From: Colwellia echini
Lineage (GTDB): Bacteria > Pseudomonadota > Gammaproteobacteria > Enterobacterales > Alteromonadaceae
Assembly (NCBI RefSeq): GCF_002843355.2
Contig: NZ_PJAI02000004.1
Coordinates: 62,001 to 126,000 of the forward strand
Length of the DNA: 64,000 bases
Reading direction: 5' to 3'
Under the pieces are notes generated by a model. The model searched no databases. It had not been told where the DNA came from and worked only from the letters and a program-made list of their open reading frames with translations. Position numbers and translations under genes: made by a program. Of this stretch, positions 48,454 through 57,578 are shown piece after piece (positions within the stretch are counted from its first letter, which is position 1; every line of letters starts with the position of its first letter).

Positions 48454-48763
48454 TATTAAACTCTCTTAAACTATCGTTCTTTATTATTTCTATTATGTTG
48501 GCTATAGATTAATTAACCGCGAGTACTTGTACGATGTTTTCTAGGTGTTGTTACTTGTTATATATTCTTTTATATCGCTATTGTTTATAAACCGTAGCAT
48601 TGCTCTTGCTATATGAGCTTAATTAAATATATATGCTAATAAAGAGCATATTGAACAGGGTTAGAAAGCCGAACTTTATAATTATTCTCTAATGAATAAA
48701 GTTACATTTTCGCATCAAAAATATTCATTAAAAGTTACATTTACCTGCTTAATTACACATCAA

Positions 48764-48822
48764 TGTAAGCGCTTACAAATATACGTACATTTTAATTATT
48801 ATCAATCAATAAATTTGACCTA
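48764..48822 (-). promoter_or_regulatory. LacI-type operator, site 2, with promoter (symporter-GH94 operon)
   Basis: The perfect palindrome TGTAAGCGCTTACA lies at 48764-48777. On the minus strand it is directly preceded by -35 TTGATA, a 16-base spacer and -10 TATATT. The operator therefore starts right after the -10, covering the transcription start. It governs the GPH symporter, GH94 and CBM9 genes. Confidence 0.85.
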
Positions 48823-48942
48823 CCACTCAAGTTTAAATATAAACAACTGTAATTAAATGATTTAATAAAAATAATTATTATTATAAGTAAATAAAAATAG
48901 GTTTAGTTAGTGTAAAAGCTTTAATTTAGTTTGAAATAACTA

Positions 48943-48987
48943 TTGACGTATTTTTATTATTAACATACTTTTATGTAAGCGCTTACA
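48943..48987 (+). promoter_or_regulatory. LacI-type operator, site 3, with promoter (TonB receptor)
   Basis: -35 TTGACG (48943-48948), a 17-base spacer, -10 TACTTT (48966-48971), then the perfect palindrome TGTAAGCGCTTACA at 48974-48987. The operator overlaps the expected start site, so the bound regulator would repress. Confidence 0.87.
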
Positions 48988-49104
48988 TATACATTTATTT
49001 ACAACTTGTTAAAACTTAGTAACTCGTGATATTTTTTTGTATAGCATTTTAAGCCTCAACCAAAATCAATAATTATAAAATGATCCACAAAATGGGGATA
49101 CAAC

Positions 49105-52100
49105 ATGAACAGCAAAATATTTACTAAAACAAAGATTGCCACCACCTTATCGGTGATACTTGGCGCGACTAGTTTACCTGCTTTCGCAGCAGATGAATCA
49201 ACCACACAAGAAGTCGTAGCAGCAACTGAAATACAAAATGAAGATACTGAAGTAATTCAAGTAACGGGAATACGTTCAAGTATTCAGGAGTCAACTCGAC
49301 TAAAGCGTGATGCAACAGGCGTTGTTGATGCTATATCAGCAGAAGATATAGGTAAGTTTCCAGATACTAACTTAGCAGAATCATTACAACGGATTACGGG
49401 TGTTTCAATTGACCGCGCCAATGGTGAAGGTAGCCAAGTAACAGTTCGTGGTTTTGGCCCTCAATATAACATAATTACGTTAAACGGACGTCAAATGGCT
49501 TCATCAACATTACCTGATGGTGGTGGTGCTTCTGATAACCGAGCTTACGACTTCCAAAACATTTCAGCTGATGCAGTTAGAACAGTTGAAGTATTCAAAA
49601 CAGCTAATGCGGCCATGGCAAGTGGTGGTATTGGGGCTACCATCAATATTGAGACGGCTAGACCATTTGATAACCCAGGTTTAGTTGCTAGCATTAGCGC
49701 GAACGCAATGATGGATACCTCGGTAAGAAACGGTGTTAAAGATTACAGCGACAAAGTAACACCTGAATTATCAGGTTTATTAAGTTGGACAGATGAAGAA
49801 GAAATGTTTGGTGCTTCTTTCTCTGGTAGTTTTGCACAACGTGACAGTAGCTCAACAACTGCAGGCGTTGCACAATGGCGCAACAGTGATTGGAACGGTC
49901 CATTACTTGCTACCGACGGTATTCCTGTCAATGTAACTAATCCTCCAACTAATGGTGATGACTTTTTACTTCCTTCAGATTTAGCGTACCGTTTATGGGA
50001 CAGACAACGTGAACGTACTAATGCACAATTAGCACTACAATACCGCCCAATAGACAGTGTAACTGCGACATTTGATTACACTTACACTAAATTAGAAAAA
50101 GAAGAACAAGGTACCGAGTTATCAATTTGGATGGATACCTATAAAAGTGAAATCGACTTTACTCAAGGTTTAAACCCGTCTCCTTTAAACTATATGGAAG
50201 ACAGAAGAGAACAAGCTCCTCGTGATATAGCAACCAAAGCAAAATACCGCAATTCAGTAACTGAAGATATAGCACTTGGCTTTAACTTAGAATGGCAAGT
50301 TAATGATGATTTAAGTTTTGCATTCGATTATAACGATTCTTCTTCTGATTCTTCACCGTTATCAAGCTTAGGTAATGATGTAACTGTTGGCTTGGGTTCT
50401 AATATTATAGCAGGACAAGGTGCTACTTATAGTGACGCTGGTATCCCTGAAATGATCGTTGATTTTGATGATTGTGACCCAAGAATTGGTTTAAATTGTA
50501 ATCAAAAGTTTGATGAATCAGATGTTGGTAGCTCTATTTATCAAAAAGCACATGCATATAATACAAATGACATTATTCAAATTCGTATTGACGGCGCATG
50601 GGAATTTGAAGACGGTAGAATTGATTTTGGTGTTGAATCTAGAAAAATGGATAATCATTCTACGCAATCAAGCACCAACCAAAATATGGGTGGTTGGGGT
50701 GTAAGTAATCCAGGTGAAATACCTGCCGGCATGTTAGAAGCTATCGACTTTAACGACTCGCTAGACGATTACAAAACAGCAGGGTGGACTGAAGCTTTCC
50801 GTGGTGACACTATTGATTTAGCTAATTGGGCTGCAGGCGTATATGACTTAGATTTAGCACGTGATACCGCGCTTGCTACTGACCGTCGTATTCAAGAAGA
50901 TGTTACCGCAGCTTATATCAAAGGTGCTTATGCTGGTTATATGGGTGATATGCCATATAACGTGTCTGTTGGTGTTCGTTATGAACAAACAGATTCTACT
51001 TCAACAGCTAATATAGCAGCACCAACCGCTGTTGCATGGGTTAGTAATAACGACTTTGAAGTTAACCAAGGCGCCTTCGAAGATGCTACATTAATATCAG
51101 AGTCAAATAGTTATAGTAATTTCCTACCTAACATCGATTTTGATATTAACTTTACCGATACGTTAAAAGGTCGTGCAGCATTTGGTCAAACAATTGGTCG
51201 CCCTGCTTATGGTCAATTAAGTAATGGTGTAAGTATTACTGGCGGTCCAAATAGCCCTACAATCTTAGGTGGCTCTGCGGGTGGCGCAAACGTTGGTAGA
51301 GCTTCACTTGAACCATTAGAATCAACTAACATCGATCTTTCGCTTGAATGGTACTTTGATGATACGAGTTACGTTTCTGCAGGTTACTTCAGAAAAGACG
51401 TTGATGGTTTTATTGGTAACGCACCTATTACAAGTCCATATTATGGTTTAACAGACCCTAGTGGTGGTCCACGAGCAGAACAAGCTATTCTTGATTTACA
51501 AGCCGGTGGATATGAAGTAAACGATACAACCTTGTTCTCACAAGTGGTAGCCACCCAATTAGGTGAAACCATCTACTCAAATGGTCATGACGATACTTTC
51601 TATGAGACGCAAACAGTCCTTGGTAATAGTGATGATCCTGCAATGGAATTCTTATCGCAATCTCCTACTAATAACAAGTCAGCGGTTATCGACGGTATGG
51701 AATTTGCGTTTCAACATTTCTTTGGTGATACAGGTTTTGGTGTTATAGCTAACTACACATATGTTAACGGTGACATTGAATTTGATTTAGCTTCTACTGA
51801 TACTCAATTTGCATTACTTGGTTTAAGTGATACAGCAAACTTAGTATTAATGTATGAAATGGATGATTTCCAAGGTCGATTAGCTTATAACTGGCGTGAC
51901 GACTTCTTAGACAGTGCAGCGATTTATCAAAATGAACCAGAGTTCACGGAAGCCTTCGCACAAATTGATTTCAATTTAAATTATCAATTTACTGAAGAGT
52001 TCTCTATGTCATTTGCAGGTATCAACATTACAGGTGAAGATCCACGTAAACACGGTCGTACAGGTAATCAGTTAACATCTGCTGAAGAGTGGAGTGCTCG

Positions 52101-52131
52101 TTACGAATTAGGCGCTCGTTACACGTTCTAA
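49105..52131 (+). CDS. TonB-dependent outer membrane receptor (sugar uptake type)
   Basis: The 1008-residue protein has a signal peptide (residues about 1-29, ending LPAFAADES), a plug domain (GIRSSIQESTRLKRDATG; GKFPDTNLAESLQRITG), then a beta-barrel ending in YELGARYTF, a normal outer-membrane C terminus. It resembles the large TonB receptors of Alteromonadales and Caulobacter that import oligosaccharides. It likely brings beta-glucan fragments across the outer membrane using TonB/ExbBD encoded elsewhere. It is not a SusC: there is no SusD partner. It has its own operator/promoter and terminator. Confidence 0.94.
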   Translation: MNSKIFTKTKIATTLSVILGATSLPAFAADESTTQEVVAATEIQNEDTEVIQVTGIRSSIQESTRLKRDATGVVDAISAEDIGKFPDTNLAESLQRITGVSIDRANGEGSQVTVRGFGPQYNIITLNGRQMASSTLPDGGGASDNRAYDFQNISADAVRTVEVFKTANAAMASGGIGATINIETARPFDNPGLVASISANAMMDTSVRNGVKDYSDKVTPELSGLLSWTDEEEMFGASFSGSFAQRDSSSTTAGVAQWRNSDWNGPLLATDGIPVNVTNPPTNGDDFLLPSDLAYRLWDRQRERTNAQLALQYRPIDSVTATFDYTYTKLEKEEQGTELSIWMDTYKSEIDFTQGLNPSPLNYMEDRREQAPRDIATKAKYRNSVTEDIALGFNLEWQVNDDLSFAFDYNDSSSDSSPLSSLGNDVTVGLGSNIIAGQGATYSDAGIPEMIVDFDDCDPRIGLNCNQKFDESDVGSSIYQKAHAYNTNDIIQIRIDGAWEFEDGRIDFGVESRKMDNHSTQSSTNQNMGGWGVSNPGEIPAGMLEAIDFNDSLDDYKTAGWTEAFRGDTIDLANWAAGVYDLDLARDTALATDRRIQEDVTAAYIKGAYAGYMGDMPYNVSVGVRYEQTDSTSTANIAAPTAVAWVSNNDFEVNQGAFEDATLISESNSYSNFLPNIDFDINFTDTLKGRAAFGQTIGRPAYGQLSNGVSITGGPNSPTILGGSAGGANVGRASLEPLESTNIDLSLEWYFDDTSYVSAGYFRKDVDGFIGNAPITSPYYGLTDPSGGPRAEQAILDLQAGGYEVNDTTLFSQVVATQLGETIYSNGHDDTFYETQTVLGNSDDPAMEFLSQSPTNNKSAVIDGMEFAFQHFFGDTGFGVIANYTYVNGDIEFDLASTDTQFALLGLSDTANLVLMYEMDDFQGRLAYNWRDDFLDSAAIYQNEPEFTEAFAQIDFNLNYQFTEEFSMSFAGINITGEDPRKHGRTGNQLTSAEEWSARYELGARYTF

Positions 52132-52204
52132 GTAGTACTTAATTAGGTATTAACTTATCGTTAATATCTAATTATTAGCGAACAACAAAAGCATAAATAA
52201 TTAA

Positions 52205-52241
52205 AATAAGCCGCTGAATATTAAAAACTCAGCGGCTTATT
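52205..52241 (+). terminator. Rho-independent terminator of the TonB receptor gene
   Basis: Stem AATAAGCCGCTGA (52205-52217), loop of 11 bases, stem TCAGCGGCTTATT (52229-52241). It separates the receptor from the SapC-halogenase pair. Confidence 0.85.
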
Positions 52242-52425
52242 AATTTCACTTATTGTGAATACCCTACATTGATGCAAACTAATATTCAATTAAAGCAAGT
52301 TAAGTTAATTTTTATAAAACAATCTTTTACTAAAGAGTCTTTTATAAAGTATTAATTTTAAGTACAGTAAATCATTACGTTAAATAACACGTTACGTTGC
52401 GCAAGCTTCATCTAAAGGAATTCCC

Positions 52426-53148
52426 ATGGCTGATCACAGTATTCTCGATAATAAAAATCACAAAGACCTTAAAGTTATCACCAATTTTGACGGTGAATTT
52501 GCCGAAAAAAATAATAGTGCTTTAATATTTCCAACCGAAATAAAAAATGCACAACGTGATTACCCTATTCTTTTTATTAAAAATCCTGAAACAGGTCAAT
52601 TTCAAAGTGTCGTATTACTTGGTTTAGTTGCTAATGAGAATCTTTATATTAAGGCCGGTTGGCAAGCAAGTTATATTCCTGCGATGATCACTAAAGGACC
52701 TTTTACTATCGGATTTGAAGAACAAGAAGTAAATGGCGAAAAAGTTAAACAACCGATTATTGCTATTGATTTGGATAATCCAAGAGTAAACAAAATGAAA
52801 GGGGAAGCTGTTTTCCAAAAAAATGGTGAAGCTAGCCCTTACCTTCAACAAGTCAATCAGTCTTTAAAAGCACTCTATGATGGTTCTCAGCTAAACCAAG
52901 AAATGTTTGATGTTTTTATAAAAAATGAATTGATTGAACCTGTCGCTTTAAATATAGAATTAAATAATGGGGATAATATTTCTCTTGAAGGTAATTATAC
53001 CCTTAACGAAGAAAAACTTTCTAAACTCAGTGGTGATGCGCTTAATGAAATGCACACATCAGGATTTTTAAGAATTGCTTACTTTATTACTGCTTCATTA
53101 GGCAATATTCAACGATTAATAGATTTTAAAAATAATCTTAAAAAATAA
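52426..53148 (+). CDS. SapC family protein
   Basis: The 240-residue protein matches the SapC family (named after Campylobacter S-layer-linked genes; function unproven). Motifs: RDYPILFIKNPETGQFQSVVLLGL near residues 45-70 and GFLRIAYFITASLGNIQRLIDFKN at the end. It has no signal peptide. Members of this family recur beside TonB receptors and tryptophan-type halogenases in alpha- and gammaproteobacteria. It is 43 bp before the first halogenase gene, same strand, so probably co-transcribed. A ribosome site AAAGGAA precedes the ATG. No LacI-type operator precedes it. Confidence 0.9.
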   Translation: MADHSILDNKNHKDLKVITNFDGEFAEKNNSALIFPTEIKNAQRDYPILFIKNPETGQFQSVVLLGLVANENLYIKAGWQASYIPAMITKGPFTIGFEEQEVNGEKVKQPIIAIDLDNPRVNKMKGEAVFQKNGEASPYLQQVNQSLKALYDGSQLNQEMFDVFIKNELIEPVALNIELNNGDNISLEGNYTLNEEKLSKLSGDALNEMHTSGFLRIAYFITASLGNIQRLIDFKNNLKK

Positions 53149-53191
53149 TGAAAACAGTAATTTCCTTAACAACGCATGTACTGAGGCTAAA

Positions 53192-54685
53192 ATGAAGAAT
53201 AATTTAAATAATAATAAAATCACTAAAATCGTTATTGCAGGTGGTGGGACTGCTGGTTGGATGGCGGCAGCTTCGTTATCAAGGTTATTGGGAAAATCCT
53301 TTGACATCAAGTTAATAGAGTCTGATGAGATTGGTACTGTAGGGGTTGGTGAAGCAGCAATACCACCATTAGTGGCTTTTCATAATTTGCTTGGTATTAA
53401 TGAACAAGCTTTTATGAAAGCTACCAATGCTACATTCAAATTAGGTATTAACTTTGAAAACTGGAAAAATGGTGATGATGAATACATGCATGGTTTTGGC
53501 CGCGTAGGAAAAGAATGTTGGGCTGGAGAATTCCAACACTTTTGGTTACATGGTAAACAAAATAATATTAATTTTGATTTTGATAAATATTGCCCTGAAA
53601 TTCAAGCTGCTAAAGCTGAAAAATTTGCAATTACTAAAGATGGATTAAATTATTCTTATCATTTAGACGCTACGCTTTATGCAAAATTTTTACGATCGTT
53701 TGCAGAAGCCCATGGTGTTAAACGCTTAGAGGGTAGAATTGTTAATGTTGCGAAAGATAGTGACACAGGTGACATAAAATCGCTTGAACTTGCTAATGGC
53801 AATGTTATTGACGGTCAGTTATTTATCGATTGCACTGGTTTTATCGGCTTACTCATCGAAAAAGCGCTACATACAGGCTATGAAGATTGGTCTCATTGGT
53901 TACCTTCTGATAGTGCTGTAGCAGTACAAACAAAGTCGTTATCAGCGCCTTTACCTTATACTCGTTCAATTGCCCACAAAAGTGGCTGGCAATGGCGTAT
54001 TCCATTACAACATAGGGTAGGAAATGGCTTAGTTTTTTGCAGTAAATATATATCTGATGAAGATGCCAAAAGCTTATTACTTAATAACATTGAAGGTGAG
54101 CCGATCACCCAACCTCGAGTGATTAAATTTAAAACTGGCCGTCGTAGAAAAGGTTGGAATAAAAACTGTATTGCCTTGGGTTTAGCAAGTGGCTTCGTTG
54201 AGCCATTAGAATCAACCAGTATTCACATGGTTATGACCGGTATTTTACGATTAATAAGGTTATTTCCTTTTGAAGGTATAACTTCTTCTGCTGTTAACGA
54301 ATACAATCAACAACTCACCGTTGAACTTGAGCATATTCGCGACTTTATTATTTTACATTACCATGCGACAGATCGGGCTGACACACCATTTTGGCAATAC
54401 TGTAAAAACATGGAAATACCTGAATCACTTAAACAAAAAATAGACTTATTCAGAGAAACTGGCCGAGTTTATACATCTGATGGGGAACTCTTTCGAGTTG
54501 ATTCATGGGTGCAAGTAATGTTAGGGCAAGGCGTTTATCCTGGACAATATCATCAAATTGCGGCCATTATGAAAGCTCATGAACTAGAGAAGTTTTTAAG
54601 TGATATAAGACAAACAATTGAGAAAGGCGTTGCTAGTTTACCAACACATAAAATTTTTTTAGAGCAATATTGTTCTTCATCGTAG
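53192..54685 (+). CDS. Flavin-dependent (tryptophan-type) halogenase 1
   Basis: A 497-residue FADH2-dependent halogenase-family protein. The FAD motif GGGTAGWMAAA, the GVGEAAIPP block, the catalytic lysine (K83, TFKLGINFENW) and the signature W-Q-W-R-I-P (GWQWRIPLQHR) are all intact, so a halogenase mechanism is likely. The substrate is unknown; free tryptophan is not implied. It lies 43 bp after SapC and faces halogenase 2 across a terminator. Relatives beside TonB receptors have shown bromination of indoles in vitro. Confidence 0.9.
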   Translation: MKNNLNNNKITKIVIAGGGTAGWMAAASLSRLLGKSFDIKLIESDEIGTVGVGEAAIPPLVAFHNLLGINEQAFMKATNATFKLGINFENWKNGDDEYMHGFGRVGKECWAGEFQHFWLHGKQNNINFDFDKYCPEIQAAKAEKFAITKDGLNYSYHLDATLYAKFLRSFAEAHGVKRLEGRIVNVAKDSDTGDIKSLELANGNVIDGQLFIDCTGFIGLLIEKALHTGYEDWSHWLPSDSAVAVQTKSLSAPLPYTRSIAHKSGWQWRIPLQHRVGNGLVFCSKYISDEDAKSLLLNNIEGEPITQPRVIKFKTGRRRKGWNKNCIALGLASGFVEPLESTSIHMVMTGILRLIRLFPFEGITSSAVNEYNQQLTVELEHIRDFIILHYHATDRADTPFWQYCKNMEIPESLKQKIDLFRETGRVYTSDGELFRVDSWVQVMLGQGVYPGQYHQIAAIMKAHELEKFLSDIRQTIEKGVASLPTHKIFLEQYCSSS

Positions 54686-54722
54686 CTTAGCTAGAAACTA
54701 GCTAATTTAATGCTCAGTTTAT

Positions 54723-54755
54723 ATAAACGATATCCGCAGTGCAGATATCGTTTAT
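54723..54755. terminator. Bidirectional terminator between the two halogenase genes
   Basis: Perfect 12-bp stem, ATAAACGATATC (54723-54734) and GATATCGTTTAT (54744-54755), between the converging halogenase genes. Confidence 0.85.
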
Positions 54756-54767
54756 TTATAAATAACG

Positions 54768-56327
54768 CTAAATTTTCTGCATACCATACTGTTTAATTTT
54801 ATTAATTAACTCTCTATTTGTAGGTAGCACTGATAAATATTTTTTAGTTAATTCAACATTCTCACTAAAGAATTTATGCGCCATATTTTCATTTACAAAT
54901 TTGCGTGACCGTGAGTTTTCTGCTGTTTCAAAGCCCATACCATAAAGAATATATTGCCAACTTGCTGAAGGGAAAACCTCTTCAACATGATGAAAGTCTT
55001 GCGGGCCTGGTGGTTGCTGTTTCCATAAGGTCATTAACTCTTGTAAGCTTTCAGGTATTGTTTCAAGAGCACAATTATCAACCCAATACGCTGAATCGGT
55101 TCGCTTGGTTAAAACATAATGCAGCTTTAAAAAATCGATTATTCGCTCCCAGCGATAAAGAAATTGTTTATTATAACGTTTCGAAACAATATCCATAGTT
55201 TCTCGTGTTGTTGGCATTTCACGACTTATTTTAGCTGCAGCAAGTTCAACTAACACTAAAGCAGAAGCTTCAAGCGGCTCTAAAAAACCAGAAGCCATAC
55301 CTATAGCAACACAGTTTTTGTGCCAAAATTTTTCTCGATGACCGGGATTAAAACTAATTTTTCTAACGCTGAGTTTATCAGCTTCTGTTTTGCCAATGGA
55401 GGACTCAATATAAGCACGTAATTCAACTTCTGCTTCTGTTTCATTCGTGTGTTCACTTGAGTAAACATAACCTACACCTCGTCTTGAAGGTAGCCCTATA
55501 TCCCAAATCCATCCTGCGCTTTGAGCTGTTGATATGGTTTGTGAAGCAATAGGGCTATTATCATCTAGGTAAGGTACTTGCACAGCCAAAGCCGTATCAT
55601 TAAATAAGATGTGTTTTTTACTAATGAAAGGCACTTTAAAATGCTTGCCTAATAGCATTGAAGATAAACCTGAGCAGTCAATAAATAAATCGCCTGCTAT
55701 ATCACCATTCATTTTTGTTGTAATTGACAAAATGTCGCCATTATCAGCTGAATTTATTTCGGTTACATGGTCAATAACATGGTTAACACCTAATTTTTCA
55801 ATACAATGTTTTTGTAAAAACATGCCTAGCTTTACAGCATCAAGGTGATAAGCATAATTTGCCATACCTGCATATTCTGGTGTTGTTATAAGTTTAGGTG
55901 CTCGTCCTTGCTCACAAACATGCCCTTGAAAGCTAACTGCATCGGCAAATGAAATATCTGCACGATGTTTCTGCCAAGGAAAAACAAGATCTGTTTTGCC
56001 ATAACCTTGTGGTAATACAAACGGGTGACAATAATGATCGTCTTCTGCTCCGTTAACCCATTTGGAAAATTTAGAGCCTTGTTTAAACGAAGCCTCACAC
56101 TCCCTAAATAAGTCAGTTTCATTTATCCCTATTTTATCTAAAGTTTCTCGCATAGTAGGCCAAGTACCTTCACCAACACCTACAGTATTAACCTCTGGTG
56201 ACTCTATTAAGGTTACTTGTAAACCTGATTCAGATTTTAAATTATGCTCTGCGGCAATTACGCCAGCGGTTAACCAACCTGCAGTGCCTCCACCCACTAT
56301 AATTACTTGTTTAATCGCTTTATTCAT
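54768..56327 (-). CDS. Flavin-dependent (tryptophan-type) halogenase 2
   Basis: A 519-residue halogenase-family protein, clearly divergent from halogenase 1. It keeps the FAD motif VGGGTAGWLTAGV, GVGEGTWPTMRETL and the lysine (K82, SFKQGSKFSKW). The usual WxWxIP motif reads W-I-W-D-I-G here (GWIWDIGLPSRRG), which may alter activity or substrate. GLASGF-type sequence (GMASGFLEPLEASALV) is conserved. It is transcribed alone, divergent from the DUF6445 gene. A second, functionally distinct partner is likely. Confidence 0.88.
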   Translation of the reverse strand: MNKAIKQVIIVGGGTAGWLTAGVIAAEHNLKSESGLQVTLIESPEVNTVGVGEGTWPTMRETLDKIGINETDLFRECEASFKQGSKFSKWVNGAEDDHYCHPFVLPQGYGKTDLVFPWQKHRADISFADAVSFQGHVCEQGRAPKLITTPEYAGMANYAYHLDAVKLGMFLQKHCIEKLGVNHVIDHVTEINSADNGDILSITTKMNGDIAGDLFIDCSGLSSMLLGKHFKVPFISKKHILFNDTALAVQVPYLDDNSPIASQTISTAQSAGWIWDIGLPSRRGVGYVYSSEHTNETEAEVELRAYIESSIGKTEADKLSVRKISFNPGHREKFWHKNCVAIGMASGFLEPLEASALVLVELAAAKISREMPTTRETMDIVSKRYNKQFLYRWERIIDFLKLHYVLTKRTDSAYWVDNCALETIPESLQELMTLWKQQPPGPQDFHHVEEVFPSASWQYILYGMGFETAENSRSRKFVNENMAHKFFSENVELTKKYLSVLPTNRELINKIKQYGMQKI

Positions 56328-56560
56328 AATTATTATACCAATATTATTGTTTTATATTTTTATCTAGTTAACGTTACATATTCGGTTCAGAGTAACCCAT
56401 AACTAATATATTCGGCCTACACATTAACATTTTCAATCATTACATAAATCATTGTTTTTTATATTTTTAATATTTATAATCAAATTATTGTAAAGCTAGC
56501 TTTTTAATATTTATTAATACTAATTATTACCTGAAATTTAATATTTTATTGGAGTAAAAA
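56328..56560. other. Divergent promoter region between halogenase 2 and DUF6445
   Basis: This AT-rich 233-bp gap must hold both promoters. Near 56335 it has TATACCAATATTATTG, also seen with small changes at about 25417 upstream of the pseudouridine synthase gene. There is no LacI-type operator. Confidence 0.4.
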
Positions 56561-57271
56561 ATGAGTCGTTCTTTCCTTTTATTGAACCCGAACGCCAATA
56601 TATCCAATATTACATTTGGTGTAGAAAAACAGCCTTTATTAAAAGTTGATTCTTACCTTACGGACCCACAAGTATTGATTGATTTCGCTATCAATAAAAA
56701 CCAATTCTCCCCTTCAAATAGTTTTTATCCTGGTATCCGTATGCCCTTGCCTATTTCATATATCCAAGCACTAATACATAACTTAGGCGCAGATATTGAG
56801 GCAACCTTTGGGGTCGATTTAAAAAAAATAAAAACCGCTGTTGCTACTTTTTCGATTATTACAACACCAGCGGAAAATCTTGAATTTTTTCAAACTATTC
56901 CACACTTTGATGGTTTAGGAGAAAACAAATTAGCCATATTACATTATTTATCTGACATGCCAGATACTGGTACCTGTTTTTACCATCATAAAGCCTTAGG
57001 CTATGATTATGTGGATGATTCACGATATCAAGGCTACTTAGATTATCTCGATGAGCAATTTAAAGATAGAAATCAAGCATCCGATACCTATATTTGTGAC
57101 GACTCTGCTGAATTTGAAAAAATAGCATCATATCAATGTGTCTTTAATCGATTACTGATCTATAAAGCCTCTAGTTTACACTCTGGTCTTATCACATCAG
57201 ATTATAATTTTGATCCTAACCCCAAAACAGGACGCTTAACGATTGCAAGTTTTATTGAATTTAATCCATAA
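56561..57271 (+). CDS. DUF6445 family protein, possible 2OG/Fe(II) oxygenase
   Basis: The 236-residue protein matches the DUF6445 family, often encoded near tryptophan-type halogenases. I see PHFDG (about residue 127), LHSG (about 210) and GRLTIASF (about 225). These are the expected order and spacing of the H-x-D...H iron triad and a 2-oxoglutarate-binding Arg in prolyl-hydroxylase-like folds. This is inference; the iron ligands are unconfirmed. Cytoplasmic, no signal. GGAG precedes the ATG. A MITE lies 10 bp after its stop. Confidence 0.78.
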   Translation: MSRSFLLLNPNANISNITFGVEKQPLLKVDSYLTDPQVLIDFAINKNQFSPSNSFYPGIRMPLPISYIQALIHNLGADIEATFGVDLKKIKTAVATFSIITTPAENLEFFQTIPHFDGLGENKLAILHYLSDMPDTGTCFYHHKALGYDYVDDSRYQGYLDYLDEQFKDRNQASDTYICDDSAEFEKIASYQCVFNRLLIYKASSLHSGLITSDYNFDPNPKTGRLTIASFIEFNP

Positions 57272-57281
57272 AATTCTATTT

Positions 57282-57476
57282 AACCTGAGTTCAAGATAAT
57301 TAGAGTTAGTAGAAAAATAATATCAATAACTTAGAACTTTTCCTCTACAATAGTTTTAATAATTCGTAGTAAAAGAAGGGAAAGCGAAGCCAGTAACGGG
57401 TTATTGGAAGCTTTCATGACGCAGCAATACGGATAATTAAAACTGTTTTAGCATTTTGCTACCCCAAACTCAGATT
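57282..57476. mobile_element. MITE-like element, copy C
   Basis: Ends AACCTGAGTTCAAGATAA (57282-57299) and CTACCCCAAACTCAGATT (57459-57476) are diverged versions of the copy A repeats. ATTT is repeated directly outside both ends. The interior shares GGGAAAGCGAAGCC and the palindromic CCAGTAACGGGTTATTGG with copies A and B, same orientation as copy B. No coding capacity. Confidence 0.85.
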
Positions 57477-57578
57477 ATTTATAATAACTTGATTTTAAAA
57501 GGAGTGGCTAATAGCTAAACCGCTATTTCAATAAATGAGCTAATAAACTTATTATCAGCCCATTATTATTACTTTTAA

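Noticed and set aside
49105-52131. SusC-type receptor of a Bacteroidota-style PUL
   Set aside because: No SusD-like gene follows and the plug matches proteobacterial TonB receptors.
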